From Microcebus murinus (Eukaryota; Chordata; Mammalia; Primates; Cheirogaleidae), in assembly GCF_040939455.1 (NCBI RefSeq), contig NC_134107.1, forward strand, positions 10,355,537 to 10,419,536: a DNA stretch of 64,000 bases, read 5' to 3'. Within the stretch, counting starts at the first letter, position 1. Every line of letters starts with the position of its first letter. The notes under the pieces were generated by a model. That model worked only from the letters and a program-made list of their open reading frames with translations, did not search any database and was not told where the DNA came from. Made by a program: the position numbers and the translations under genes. Positions 1 to 10,030 of this stretch are shown one piece after another.

Positions 1-244
1 CTCCTCGCTAGAATGGAAGCACAGTGTGACAGCCAAGTGACCACGGCCACCTGTGCAGGGCCCACCTGGACAGGCGGTCTCTGCTGCTGCAGAGACGACT
101 CATCTGGCCCAAATAAAGACCTGGGCTGGGCTCCAGGACACAGATCACAACCTGGCTTTAAGGTCAAAACGTGGGGTCCCGGCCCCCTGCTGGGCATGGG
201 GTTCCTGTCATAGCACATCTTGTTTACGAGAGAGATGGTACTGA
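1..244. other. intronic sequence, nothing recognised
   Basis: I see no repeat or exon signal here. By position it lies in the intron downstream of the SHANK exon. Confidence 0.5.
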
Positions 245-770
245 CAAGCCAGCAGGTCCAACCAGCAATTCCACTGCTAGGTTCAAACACGTATACACAC
301 ATGTCCACGCCAGACACCATTCACAGCAGCCAAAGGGTGGAGCAACCCCGGGGCCACTGACGGGCGAGTGGACAAGCAAAACGTGGCCCATCCCTGCCGT
401 GGAACATGATAAACGGCAAGGAAGTTCTGACACCGGCTGTAACACGGGGGGACCTGAGGACGTGCTGAGTGAAAGGAGCCGGTCACGGGAAGACAGATAC
501 CGTGTGATCCTGCTTCCACGAGGTCCCCAGCGCAGTCAAATCCACAGAGGCAGAAAGCAGAGTGGTGGTGCCGGGCCGGGGGAGGGGATGGGGAGTCCGT
601 GTCAGATATGGACAGGGTTTCAGTCTTGCAAGAAAGAAGAGCTCCGGAGACGGATGGCGGTGACGGTAGCGCGACAATAGGAATGTTCCTGACGCCACTG
701 CGCTGCACGCTTCAAAACGGTTGAGACAGAAAACCACGTTATGTGGACTTTGCCATGGCGGGAAAATGCC
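245..770 (+). repeat. L1M LINE 3' end, first of two in tandem
   Basis: The order of phrases follows the end of mammalian L1M elements: 'accagcaattccactgctagg', 'cacagcagccaaagggtgga', 'gtgctgagtgaaaggagccg', 'gagacggatggcggtgacgg' and the final 'ttatgtggactttgcc' run. The copy has drifted strongly towards G+C, with many A/T positions of the remembered consensus now G or C. It has no coding capacity. Confidence 0.8.
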
Positions 771-1118
771 GGGCGTGGAGGCCTGAGGAAGGGAAGCGCT
801 GCCACGCGCTGCCATGGGGACAGAGCCCGAGCACGTGATGCCGAGCGGAAGGACCCACACCCAAAGGCCACGTATCGTGGGACTCCTCTGGGCGAAGCGT
901 CGGGACAGGCGCGTCCACGGAGACCGAGAGCAAGCGGGGCCGCGGGGAGAGGAGAATGGAGAGACGGCCAGAGAGTGACGGAAATGTTTCAGAACCAGAC
1001 AGTGGGCGTGGTTGCACAATATTGTGAATGCACTAAAACGCCCCTGAATCGTGCACTTAAAAATGGTAACTTTTAGGTTATGTACATTTTATCCCAATTA
1101 AAGAAAAACAAAACAAAC
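771..1118 (+). repeat. L1M LINE 3' end, second copy
   Basis: A second L1M 3' UTR in the same direction starts again at the 'acgtgatgccgagcggaagg' stage. It runs through 'gtggttgcacaatattgtga' and 'cgtgcacttaaaaatggtaa' to an A-rich tail around 1100-1118. It restarts at an earlier consensus point than where the first copy ends, so these are two insertions or a duplication, not one element. Confidence 0.8.
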
Positions 1119-1946
1119 ACCAACCCACCCAGGTTGGGCCCTCACTAGGCAGGGGAGAGTGAAGGGGGCAGGTCTGAGCTCTCATCACAGACTCCCTGGG
1201 GTTGGGGAAGAATCCGGGCAGGGCGTCGGACCTTCCCTAGCCGGCCCCCCGGAAAGGGCGCCACAGCTGGACAGCTGGGCCAGGCGCAGGCTACTCCCGT
1301 GCCGACGTTTCAGCATCCACCGAGAACCCTCTGTCTGAGTCGGGTCACAGGCTCCGCACGGAGGGGGCCCTTCCCCGCCCCCAGCTGGCCCCTGCCCTAG
1401 CCAGGTCTCCCCTGGACGCAGAGGGACACAAGGACCCGAGGGTGTCCCATAGCGTGTGCCGCACGAGTGTGGCTCCGTACGCAAATCCAACCCAGGGGCT
1501 GGTGCCGTCGCCAACGGCGCAGGGCTCTGCACAAACCAGCAAGTCCAAACCCGCTGTGCTTAGATCTGCCTGCCTGGTGTCAGGCCTGGGGAGGAATGGG
1601 CACAGCAATATGGAAAGTGCAGCTGAGGTGGAAACCCAGACCCAAGGCTTCCTAAACGTTCCCCCAGTGGGATACCACTACCCTGACACTGCCTCCCGGC
1701 TCCTGTGGCCACCTGTGGGCACCTGCACATCTGTGCCGCTTTCCCCCCAAACAACGCCAGCCACCCCCTCCCTGGGACCACAGGTGTGCTCGGCTGGACC
1801 CAAAGACCACCTGCCAGGCAGGGTCTCTAGAGGACAGTGGACACACAGGGTAAGCAAGCCACGCGGTCGGGAAGCAAGAGGGTCTAGACCGTTTGCGGCA
1901 CGAAGGAGCATCTTTAGCCGGAGGGTCCCGGTAGAGAAAGAAGCAT
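1119..1946. other. intron just 3' of the SHANK exon, unique
   Basis: GC-rich sequence with no recognised repeat. On the minus strand it is the proximal part of the intron following the exon. The open frames here are uninterrupted only because of base composition. Confidence 0.5.
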
Positions 1947-1947
1947 G

Positions 1948-1953
1948 TCTCAC
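1948..1953 (-). other. SHANK2: splice donor of the SHANK exon
   Basis: On the minus strand the exon ends in CCAG and the intron opens with GTGAGA, a good fit to the mammalian donor consensus (G at +5). It leaves the reading frame after the second base of a codon. Confidence 0.85.
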
Positions 1954-2029
1954 CTGGCGGCATCGAAACTGTCATACGAGCCCACCGTGTAGTGCCGGAA
2001 GAGTTTCTTGCTGCGGTCTGCCCGGGTTT
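1954..2029 (-). CDS. SHANK2: SHANK2 internal coding exon (SH3-PDZ linker)
   Basis: SHANK proteins are postsynaptic density scaffolds (ankyrin repeats, SH3, PDZ, proline-rich region, SAM) that join glutamate receptor complexes to Homer and the actin cytoskeleton. This 76-nt exon holds two bases completing a codon, 24 full codons and two bases of the next. It reads TRADRSKK followed by LFRHYTVGSYDSFDAA, the conserved linker that runs from the SH3 domain into the PDZ domain. An acceptor (TTTGTGTACAG), a polypyrimidine tract, a branch-point match and a GTGAGA donor frame it exactly. The codon phases fit a glutamate before it and a serine after it. SHANK3 has a clearly different wording at this place. 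SHANK1 is similar, but the whole SHANK1 gene would fit in this window, and no neighbouring SHANK exon appears in the 62 kb upstream. SHANK2 is therefore favoured. Short SHANK2 isoforms that begin just before the PDZ domain would lack this exon. Confidence 0.88.
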
Positions 2030-2061
2030 CTGTACACAAAGGAAAGAGAAACACTGTTTAG
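2030..2061 (-). other. SHANK2: branch point, pyrimidine tract and acceptor of the SHANK exon
   Basis: Reading the minus strand, CTAAAC (2061-2056) matches the mammalian branch-point pattern. A tract rich in T and C follows, ending in TGTACAG directly before the exon. The branch A lies about 28 nt upstream of the exon, a normal distance. Confidence 0.8.
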
Positions 2062-2390
2062 AAAAGTCTCGGTCCCCAAATGCTGGACCGTCACGAGGCT
2101 GGCGGGGCCTCTCATTTATCCCTACGAAGCATGATGTCCGGTCTCCTGGGAATGGTCTGGGAGGAGGATGAGGCCTGGTCTGGGTGTGACTTTGCAGAAT
2201 CTGGGAAACGCGTGTGAACCTGGCGCTGACCACAGTCCTGCAGGCCTGGCTCCGGGAGGAGGCGGGAGAGGCACCGTGGGGAGGAGACAGCCCCCTTGGC
2301 ACGCGGAAGCTGCTAGAACACTGCTCTGAAGTGGTGCCACTGAGCCCCCTTGCAATCTGACAACCTGCAGATGGCTGCCTTTGGGGAAAG
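2062..2390. other. intron just 5' of the SHANK exon, unique
   Basis: Mixed composition, with no repeat or additional exon recognised. Confidence 0.5.
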
Positions 2391-2870
2391 AAAGAATGTT
2401 TATTGTTATTTTCCTGATTATAGTTGCCTTCTCCATTAAAAAAAAAAAAGCACCAAACAAACATGATTAACGTTTCTAATTAAGTCCTCTGCTTGCCTCC
2501 CTTACTCAGCAGATTTAGCGTAAATTTCATTGGAAATGATGTGAGCGATGTAATTAGATTTAATAGATGACCCAGTGCTAGAGGCAGGAAAAAACCCACA
2601 ACACAAATACATGAAATACGGCGGCTCCCCATTTACTGTTTAGACATTTTCCACCCGATTTCCTGCACAATCTCCTTCCTAAGCCCTGCAAAAAATTCAG
2701 AGAAATTATGCAACTGACTTCAGGAAAATGGCTCAAAATCTGATTTAAACTCTGTAAATAACCCTGTCCTTTGTCAGCTTCCTCCATCCATATTCTAAGG
2801 TGAATATGCTTCTTTCTCTCCTGAACCCCAAAATGCACACCCGTGCAGTTCAAAAGTGAACAGTTACGGG
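2391..2870. promoter_or_regulatory. AT-rich unique block, candidate conserved intronic enhancer
   Basis: About 480 bp of AT-rich, non-repetitive sequence stands out from GC-rich flanks within 400 bp of the SHANK exon. It contains several homeodomain-type cores (TCTAATTAAGTCC near 2476, GTAATTAGATTTAAT near 2550). It has no repeat tail, no target-site duplication and no coherent frame. This texture is typical of deeply conserved non-coding elements, but conservation itself is not visible from one sequence. Confidence 0.35.
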
Positions 2871-2889
2871 TATCGAGGTCTCGGCTCCT

Positions 2890-3300
2890 TCACTGCCCAG
2901 ACGCAGCTGGCTGCTCCCTGGAAGTGCCTGCCTTTGTGTACAGCCCGTGGATGCCCTGGGGTGGGGAGGAGGCAGGTGTCCTGGACCCAGGACTACATTT
3001 CCCAGCTACCCTTGTGGCTGGGTGTGGCCACCTGAGCGGTTCTCACCAATGGGATGCGAGCACACTTGGGGAGGAGAAGGGTCCTCCCCCAGCCTGGGCT
3101 TCTGCAGGAGCCAGTGCACCTTCCCTGCCCTCTCCTGTAGCTCCCACCAGCTCACAGCTTAGGCCTCCTAGGCCCCGGAGGATGGTAGAGTCAACACCTG
3201 GATCCAAGATTCAAGATACCTGGGTCTCCGTGCACAAGACTACTACATGAGCAAGAACTGAATTTCTATTGCATTAGGCTGTGCTCTTGGCATGTCTCTG
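2890..3300 (+). repeat. ancient interspersed repeat, LTR-like, family uncertain
   Basis: Phrases such as 'ctacatttcccagctaccct', 'ggctgggtgtggccacctga' and 'caccaatgggatgcgagcac' belong to a common mammal-wide repeat. I recognise it by wording but cannot name it securely (LTR or hAT type). A related copy sits at about 57340-57800. Confidence 0.55.
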
Positions 3301-3880
3301 TTACAGCAGCTGGCACTGCCCTACCTGCCCTGCGGGGCAGATGGGTCCCCTGGGACTCAGCCCCCACCTACCTCGCTACTCCTTCCCCTTGGCTCCCAAC
3401 AAACCCCGAGGCTTGGACGATACAACACTCATGAGTCCTTGGACAGCCACTGCGTCATCGTCCCCATCCCCACTGACACTCATCGAGTGCTCGCTGCGTA
3501 CCAGGTCCTGCTGTAGGCGCCATTCTCGAATTCGACACTCGGTGGCCATGGCCACCCCGTGGGGGTGCACACGCCACTCTGCAGGCCCCCTAAGGCCAGC
3601 CGGGGACATCCGGGGCAGCCCGTGCCCCTCCCACTCATGAGTGCCGCTCTGCAAAGCCCTGCTCAGGACTGTGGGTGCCCCCGGGAGGCACCTGTGATTT
3701 AAAAGAACCAGCTCATCTACGTTTAAAACATCCTGCTATCTTAAACGTCTGCCTGTGTTCACTGCGTTGCTCACCCACTGCTCCTTACTCAGGTGTGACA
3801 GTTCCACGGTGTGGTGGCCGTCAACAGCACGCCCTGGCGCTGACTAACGCTGGTCTCCTTTCCCAGAGCTAATTAAAAGA
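3301..3880. other. mostly unique, with a small MIR-like fragment
   Basis: Around 3465-3530 'catcgagtgctcgctgcgta' followed by a 'ccaggtcctgctgtaggcgc' run resembles the MIR 3' part in reverse orientation. The rest is unassigned. Confidence 0.35.
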
Positions 3881-4030
3881 ATGACATTATGTGAACAAAA
3901 TAAGCAATTTAAGTTTCAAGAAAAGTCATGCATTATATGTAAATAGACTGCCAAAAATAAGGTTGCCAATAATATAGATTTCTGTCACTTTGTTATACAA
4001 CAAAAAAGGTTACTGAGATGCACAATGATC
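3881..4030. other. AT-rich unique block
   Basis: A short AT-rich island (CTAATTAAAAG, ATTATATGTAAAT, CAATAATATAG) in GC-rich surroundings, with no repeat recognised. It may belong with the neighbouring candidate regulatory blocks. Confidence 0.3.
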
Positions 4031-4914
4031 GAACTGCAGACTTAAAACAGCTAACGAGCTGTGGTCCTCTGCCTGGCTCCATCTCTCTGCATCACCACCA
4101 TCTTCATCCTCGGTGACATTCACCGAGTCCTTCCCCGGGTCTGTGGCCGTGGATGAGGACAGCGAGGGCTGCCAAGACACGGTCACACACCCACCACACA
4201 GCCGGCCAGGATTAGCAGCCTGGCCGGCAGACGGGCTCCAGTGCCCACGCGGCTGTAACCACACCACACGCTCTCTGACCCCCAGATGCCCCGTCCTCGC
4301 CACATGCTCAGGGATGGGGACCTGGCCTTGTTTCTCTGCTGCCTAACCCCTAGCAGATATATCCCATGTCAATGGTTGCCAACCTAACGGAAAGGGCACA
4401 TTGTGTGATCAGCACATAAAAACCCACCACACCCCACCAGGGTGGCCCGAGTGCACCGGACCCTCCCCAGGCTGGGCACTTCCAGTCAAGCCACACGCAC
4501 CTCCCCTGTGCTGGGCATCTGGACCACGCGTGCTCAGATGCTGTGTCCTCCTCCCCCTCTGCACTGGCATCCTGCATTGCGCATGTGTCCAATTCCAGTT
4601 GTCATTTGTCAGGTCCCCCTGGGAGCCAGGCCCTGTGCCCCAGGTGCAGGGACTGGAAGGACTCAGCAGGGTGGGGCCTCAGGCTCTGCTCTCTGGGGCC
4701 CAGCACCTCGGAGGCGGGTGAAGAAGGGCCCCAAGGATGCTGCTGGCCCTCCCTTGGCAGGGCGAGGGGCCCCCGCAGTCTGTCAGCAATGTGGAGGAGC
4801 ACGTGGCCAGGAGATGCATCCATGCTGGGGCCATCCACGTGGAAGGATGAGTGAGGCTTGCGCCTTTCCGCGGGGTTAAGCAGAGTAGCTCCTGCGGCCA
4901 GCGAAGGCCCACAG
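4031..4914. other. unique intronic sequence
   Basis: No repeat, exon or regulatory motif stands out. Confidence 0.45.
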
Positions 4915-5012
4915 GGACTGGCTGTTAATTGCTATTATCACTCTTAATTACCTCTGTCCCCTAGGCCCCCGCGCAGCAGCTTTGTGCTGGTTGTCTAGGC
5001 AACGGCTGGGCG
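4915..5012. promoter_or_regulatory. candidate regulatory element with an RFX X-box
   Basis: Homeodomain-type TTAATTGC and TTAATTACC sites (4924-4953) are followed by GTTGTCTAGGCAAC at 4990-5003. That 14-mer differs at one position from the perfect RFX X-box palindrome GTTGCCTAGGCAAC. RFX factors bind such inverted half-sites in neuronal and ciliary genes. Binding here is inferred from the motif only. Confidence 0.4.
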
Positions 5013-5470
5013 CTGGAGCTAACTAGAGCAGGTTCCCTGCTGAGGTCAGGGGTTGCAGGGTCCAGGAGCAGAGAGGGGAGTGTGTAGTGGAGGGTGTGTG
5101 TGCACGTGCACGTGTTTACTAGAAGAAAATTGTGTTTCAGGCAAGGCACCACTTCTAGGCCGGGTCAGCTAGCTGGTGGTCCCCGGACTTCAGGATTTTC
5201 ACAGACCAGTAAAATTTTAAACGCAGTAGGGAAGGAGACCAACACTAGGTTTACTAAGTTTTTAATCTGGCTCAGTAAGGACATTAAAACATTAAATTCC
5301 TCTCTCCTATCTCTGTTTTATAAGAGAAAGGGACCCTTCAGAAAAGACATCATCTCTGACCGTCTTATGAAAGACTCGCATGGCTCAGGCCTTCCCTGTC
5401 CCTGGCTCCCAGAAACACTCACGCTTCTGTGCTGGGACACGCCCTGAGGGGCAGGGAAAGGTCTTGAGGG
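5013..5470. other. unique, part AT-rich
   Basis: Contains a short TG-rich tract (5093-5116) and an AT-rich stretch at 5200-5330. No family is assigned; a decayed DNA transposon is possible. Confidence 0.35.
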
Positions 5471-5779
5471 ACATAATCATCATCATCATCACAGTCATCA
5501 CCATCATCACCACTATCATGATCACCATTAGCATTGTCATCATCACCATCATCACCATTACCACCATCATCACCATCATCACCATTGTCATCACCTCCAT
5601 CATCACTGTCAACATCAAAATCATGACCACCACCACCATCATCATCATCACCACTGTCATCACCATCATGACCACCATCATCACCATCATCACTGTCATC
5701 ATCACCATCATGACCACCATCATCATCTCCATCATCATCACCGACACCACCACCAACTTTGTCATCATCATCGTCACTG
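5471..5779 (+). repeat. (ATC)n trinucleotide array
   Basis: About 310 bp of ATC/ACC/ATG triplets in register, with interruptions such as ACAGTC and GTCATC. Because the unit is three bases, long open frames appear on both strands (Ile/Thr-rich on +, Met/Val-rich on -). These frames are artefacts. Confidence 0.95.
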
Positions 5780-5786
5780 CAGCAGA

Positions 5787-5932
5787 AGACAATTATTTAC
5801 TGCGAAGTGTGGTGCGCTCTGCTAAATCATCTCATTTCATTAAGACGAAGTCTTTGACCTTATCTGGTCCTCACATGACATCCCGTGGTAGGTGGACTTC
5901 CTGTTTTACAGGGAGTTTTACAGAAGTAGCAG
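5787..5932 (-). repeat. MIR SINE, reverse orientation
   Basis: 'caattatttactgcgaagtg', 'tcctcacatgacatcccgtg', 'gtaggtggacttcctgtttt' and 'acag' follow the MIR 3' half read backwards. The copy directly adjoins another MIR in the opposite orientation. Confidence 0.6.
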
Positions 5933-5939
5933 GTGCAAC

Positions 5940-6165
5940 AATGAGGGACGTGGACTCGGAGGCCAGGCGGGCTTGAACCCAGGCCCGGCCCTGCCACGGA
6001 CCGGCGGCGCTGGCTGTCCGCGTCTCCTCGCCTGGAGAGCAGGGGTGACACGGTTCCCACTCACAGGGGCGGCTGAGGAGTCAACGCGTGAACACGTGGG
6101 AAACGCTAGGACAGAGCATGGCACATGGACACTAGCTATTGTTGTCATGGTTGCCATACCTGAAT
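5940..6165 (+). repeat. MIR SINE
   Basis: The 'gacgtggactcggaggccag' start, the box B-like 'gcttgaacccaggcccggcc' and the 'aggacagagcatggcacatg' end give a forward MIR, with many sites shifted to G or C. Confidence 0.7.
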
Positions 6166-6299
6166 TAGCAGGCCCTGCCTCCCAAGGTGGCCGCTCAAGG
6201 TCACTCAGCCTGTGAGTGGCAGTGTGGGCCCCCCGGCCCCAGACTCTGTGGCTCCACAGCCTGTGCAGAGAGCAACTGACAGCGACAGGGTTCTGGAAT

Positions 6300-6445
6300 G
6301 TTCAGTGGGGCCACATATATTTTAACAGCTTCACCTGCGTGAGCTCAATACTGTTTATAGATGAGGAGGGTGAGGCTCAGAGAGGTTAAGTGAGTTGCCT
6401 AAAGTCACCCAGCTAGGAAGTGGCAGAGCCAGTCCACAGCACAGC
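6300..6445 (-). repeat. MIR SINE, reverse orientation
   Basis: 'gaggctcagagaggttaagt', 'gagttgcctaaagtcaccca' and 'gctaggaagtggcagagcca' are the reverse of the MIR core. Confidence 0.8.
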
Positions 6446-7645
6446 CTCCTGGGTCATGTCACTTGGGGTTCCTGGGGGCGGGGAGCATTTCCTAAGTGAA
6501 CTGCCTAAACCCAGGTGGCCTCCTTGCCCTGCCACATCCCACGGACTTGCCCTCACCCAGCCTCAGTTTCCTACCTGGGAAGGGAGGAGTGGGTGAGACA
6601 GTCCCCGGGACCCTGCCCCCACCACTAGGACAGGCACCTCATATTACCCTGGCTTGGCCTCCCTGGGGCCTGCTGTGCGCTGTGCAGGGAGGCAGGGATG
6701 CTGACACCTGCCCCACCCAGAGGGACACACAGGTGTGGCTCAGGCTGGACGCCCCTGGACCCCATTATTAGCAATGAGTGACCCACGGCCTTTCCCTAGG
6801 CTTGCTGGACAGCACAGTGCAAACAGGGGTCACAGGCAGAACACCCAAGTTTGAAATAGGCAAGACGGAGGAGCAGTATGTCAGAGCCGCCCCAGCCTCC
6901 CTGCGGCTAGGAGCTCCTCCCAGCAGGAGCTCTGCGGCCTCAGCAGAAACTGCTGCTGCTAAGTCAACTCTGCAGGTAGCTGTGCAGTCCCCTCCCCAGG
7001 CAGGCGGTGGGGTCCAGGTTCCGCTGTCTGAGAACCCAAGCACATGCCACTGTGCCCAGCCCGGCAGGTGGGACATGGGCTCCCCTAGTCCTCTGGGGGG
7101 GACCAGCCCTTTCCCAACCCCAGCCATGCAGTCAGCTGAGGCCACCCAGCCCTGGGCTCTTGTATTGGCACAGGAACATGGCTGGACTGTCGCTTTGACC
7201 ACAGTGAGTGACGGCTCAAGGATTGGGCCTCCCCGATCCCTGCTGGGCCAGTGTGCTCCAGTCTTGCTGCTGGGAGTCCCACGTCTGAGGCCACCCAGGG
7301 ACATAGGCTGAGGACGATGCCACACCCACAGCAGCACAGGAACAGGTACAGAGAGGGAGGGACGGACACGGAGACCCAGAGAGAAGGCCCAACTGCCCCG
7401 ACGGCACGGCTGGAACCCCTGGACACAGCTTCGCTGGACTTCTCACTCACACAAACCAATGCCTTGTTGGCGTAAGACAACTTAGCTTTCTTTTGTTTAT
7501 AACACAAAGAGCCTAGGATGAATGACGTGGTGATGCATTTAATCACTGTGCCCTGTGGCAAGGTGTGGTGCCCACGCTGACCCCTGCCTGCCTTTCTCCC
7601 CTGGGGACACGCTGCTCCCTTCACTACAAGAAGGTCCCGGCGAGG
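6446..7645. other. GC-rich sequence, nothing firm
   Basis: A short 'cctcagtttcctacctggga' MIR-like scrap lies at 6561-6580. No exon or complete repeat is recognised in this 1.2 kb. Confidence 0.4.
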
Positions 7646-7649
7646 CTAC

Positions 7650-8075
7650 CCCACCCCACCTACAGGACAAACAGGTCTGGCCCAGGCTGGACACTGCTGG
7701 ACCCTGTCACTAGCAGGGAGTGACCCATGGCCCATGCAAGGCCAACTGGACTTTTTGCTGAGATGTCCTACGGCCTGGATGCTGAGGAAGGTGATCTCGG
7801 TCTCCTTTTGGAGACAAGGCGGAAGGATATGGGCTGTGGCCACTAGTGGCCACCATTCCGGCCACAGGAAGACAGGGAGCCCAGGAGTGAAGCAGCTCAC
7901 AGCGGGAGGCAGAGCCGGGGTAGGGGAGAGGCGGGCAGAGAAGGCTGTGATGCCGGGGTCATGATGGACATGTGGCACGAATGAGAAATGAACCTCTGTT
8001 GTTCTAAGCCACCGATGTGGGGGATGCTTGTTACTGCGGCTTCACTGAGGCTAAGCTGACTGACACAGGCCATGC
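7650..8075 (+). repeat. ancient LTR-like repeat with 'TTGTTCTAAGCCACCGATG' end
   Basis: 'gaaatgaacctctgttgttc' and 'taagccaccgatgtggggga' followed by 'gctaagctgactgacaca' are the 3' end wording of old mammalian LTR families (MaLR or ERVL type). No internal retroviral gene accompanies it. The 18-bp perfect palindrome at 7836-7853 lies inside. Confidence 0.55.
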
Positions 8076-8640
8076 GTGGCCTTCTCAGTGCTGAGAGCCT
8101 GTCACATCCCAGGCAGGGCCGGGTTTCCGTCACCCCAACCAGAAGAGTCCTGGCGAGGCCAGGAGGGAAGACCAGACAAAAGGCAAAGGCTGAGTTTGGC
8201 TTCACGTGGGAGAACGCCTGTACTTTCCAGGAGAAAAGTAGAAAACCACCTAATGGTCAGTAAGGAGTAACCCATTAAACATGGACAGGCCACGGCGTGG
8301 CAGCACACACCTTCACGTGTCTCAGAGGAGAGGCCCCTCTGCTTGTGATCGTGGAGAAAGACAAGCTCCCATCCGAGAGGGAAGTATTTACCCGTCTGCT
8401 ACCTCAACCAGGGAGAGGCTTCTTGAAGTCAAGACCTGGTTTCCCACCAGGCCCCCCACTGGCCAGTGCCAGGCTCAGCGCTTCACACAGCAGGTGCTTG
8501 GCAATGTGTGTACTGGCCCACAGCTTGGGGGCCAGCAGTCACCATCACTCTAGTCTGAATGGTGAGACTGGTGCAGCAGCCTCCTGTCTGTCCGCTTCCA
8601 CGCCTGTGCCTCCCCTCACCGACCCACACCGCTTAGAGCA
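8076..8640. other. unique, with a small L2/MIR-like scrap
   Basis: A 'gtgccaggctcagcgcttca' run followed by 'cagcaggtgcttggcaatgt' near 8466-8506 is SINE/LINE-tail wording. The remainder is not recognised. Confidence 0.35.
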
Positions 8641-8644
8641 AATA

Positions 8645-8965
8645 GGATGAGCTTTTAAAACATAAACCAGGTGATTTTAAGCTCTGCTGCCTAACAGTTT
8701 CCTAAGGCTTCTCAATGCAATTAGAGTTGTGTTCAGGCACCTCTCAGTGACACAGGTGGCCACACGTGGCCCTGCTGTGTGGCTCTGTTTCTCCACTTCA
8801 TCTCCCCCAACCCGTCACTCCGCTCCAGCCGTGTCAGCCTCCCTGCTGTCCCTGGGACAGGATGGGCTCACTGACACCTCAGGACCTTTGTACCTGCTAG
8901 ACTCTCTCTGGAACATTCCTTCCCCAGCTCTAATCTCAACGCCCGGCTCGACTGCCAGCCACCAC
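8645..8965 (+). repeat. L2 LINE 3' fragment
   Basis: 'gagcttttaaaacataaacc', 'gtttcctaaggcttctcaat', 'ccgtcactccgctccagccg' and 'tcaggacctttgtacctgct' parallel the L2 3' portion in forward orientation. Confidence 0.75.
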
Positions 8966-9874
8966 AGGACAGCCTGGTGCACGGCGGGAGCTCGGTAGCC
9001 ACGGAATGGGTGAGAAGTGGATCAAAACCACACGCCCGTGGACGCTGGGCTCCTACTCGACGCTGGCAGCTTTGTCTCCACGGGTCTGACCGTGACGAGT
9101 CGAAGGCACAACGCGGAGTGCTGTTAGCTCCTCGCAGGGACTGGCGAGGGGCAGACACAGCCCACCCATCGAGGAACGGGAGTGCTAGTCCCGGCCCAGG
9201 CAGTGACCACGTGCGACCTTCCTGCTTTGCCTTCTGGGCCTTCCCCGTCCCAGCTGTGGAGCAGGACAGTGGGACGGGCAGGTCCTGGGCTCTCCTATGT
9301 CTCAGCACCCCGCAGAGTAGCTGGGGACCCACCCCCTTCCCAGGAAAGGGCCGTGAGTCCGGGCACCTGGCACACTACGCATCTGAGCTGTGCACCCTCA
9401 TAGCTGTTTTCCGAGTATGGCCTAGAAAAATCTGCATTGAAAAGGAAGAAAAAAAAAAAACCCACAAACCTAGAAATCCCATTTCGTATACCCCTCGGGA
9501 CTCGCGAGAGGCAGTGACAGATTGCATGACAAGCTTCAGACCGTCAGCATTTAAAATAGCCCCTTCAGCAGAGCCGCCTGGAGGAGGACGGCACACGGCC
9601 TGGGGAGGGAGCCAGGGTGGGGGTCTGGGGAGACCAGACCGTCCGCTGACCCTGGGCCGTGACCGTTTCTGCAGAAGGAGACGAAGAGAGGAAGCTCTCA
9701 GGGAAATTTACTAAGACTCTGAAATTCCAAAACCAAATTCCCGGGGACTAGCGGGGAGAAGTAGGCTCCAGGGCTAGGGACAAAAGGCAGGAAGTGGGGA
9801 CAGGGTCCCGTGAACATGCTGGCACCTTCCCACCCCAGCCACGTTCTAAGGACTCACAAGGCAAACTGAGCTTG
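8966..9874. other. unique intronic sequence
   Basis: Mostly GC-rich. A short AT-richer island lies at 9410-9570 with a poly-A run near 9450. No exon or repeat is assigned. Confidence 0.4.
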
Positions 9875-10030
9875 AGCCCCCTGATAGCTGCACAAGTCTG
9901 GGCAGGAAACAACCTCTCTCTGAGCCTCAGTTTTCTCATCTGTAGCATGGGCCCACAGCAGCCTCTCTCCATCACAGGGTGAAATGGAATCACACTTCTA
10001 AGTAAATCTTTTCCACATTGCCGGGCCCAG
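9875..10030 (+). repeat. MIR SINE fragment
   Basis: 'aacctctctctgagcctcag' and 'ttttctcatctgtagcatgg' are the MIR core in forward orientation. Confidence 0.75.

Noticed and set aside
1442..2134. 230-codon plus-strand frame overlapping the SHANK exon
   Set aside because: Antisense shadow of the real exon and its flanks; no independent support.
3426..3650. ACTCATGAGT motifs reminiscent of a microRNA reported in the human SHANK2 locus
   Set aside because: The ten-base match does not extend and no matching hairpin arm is present.
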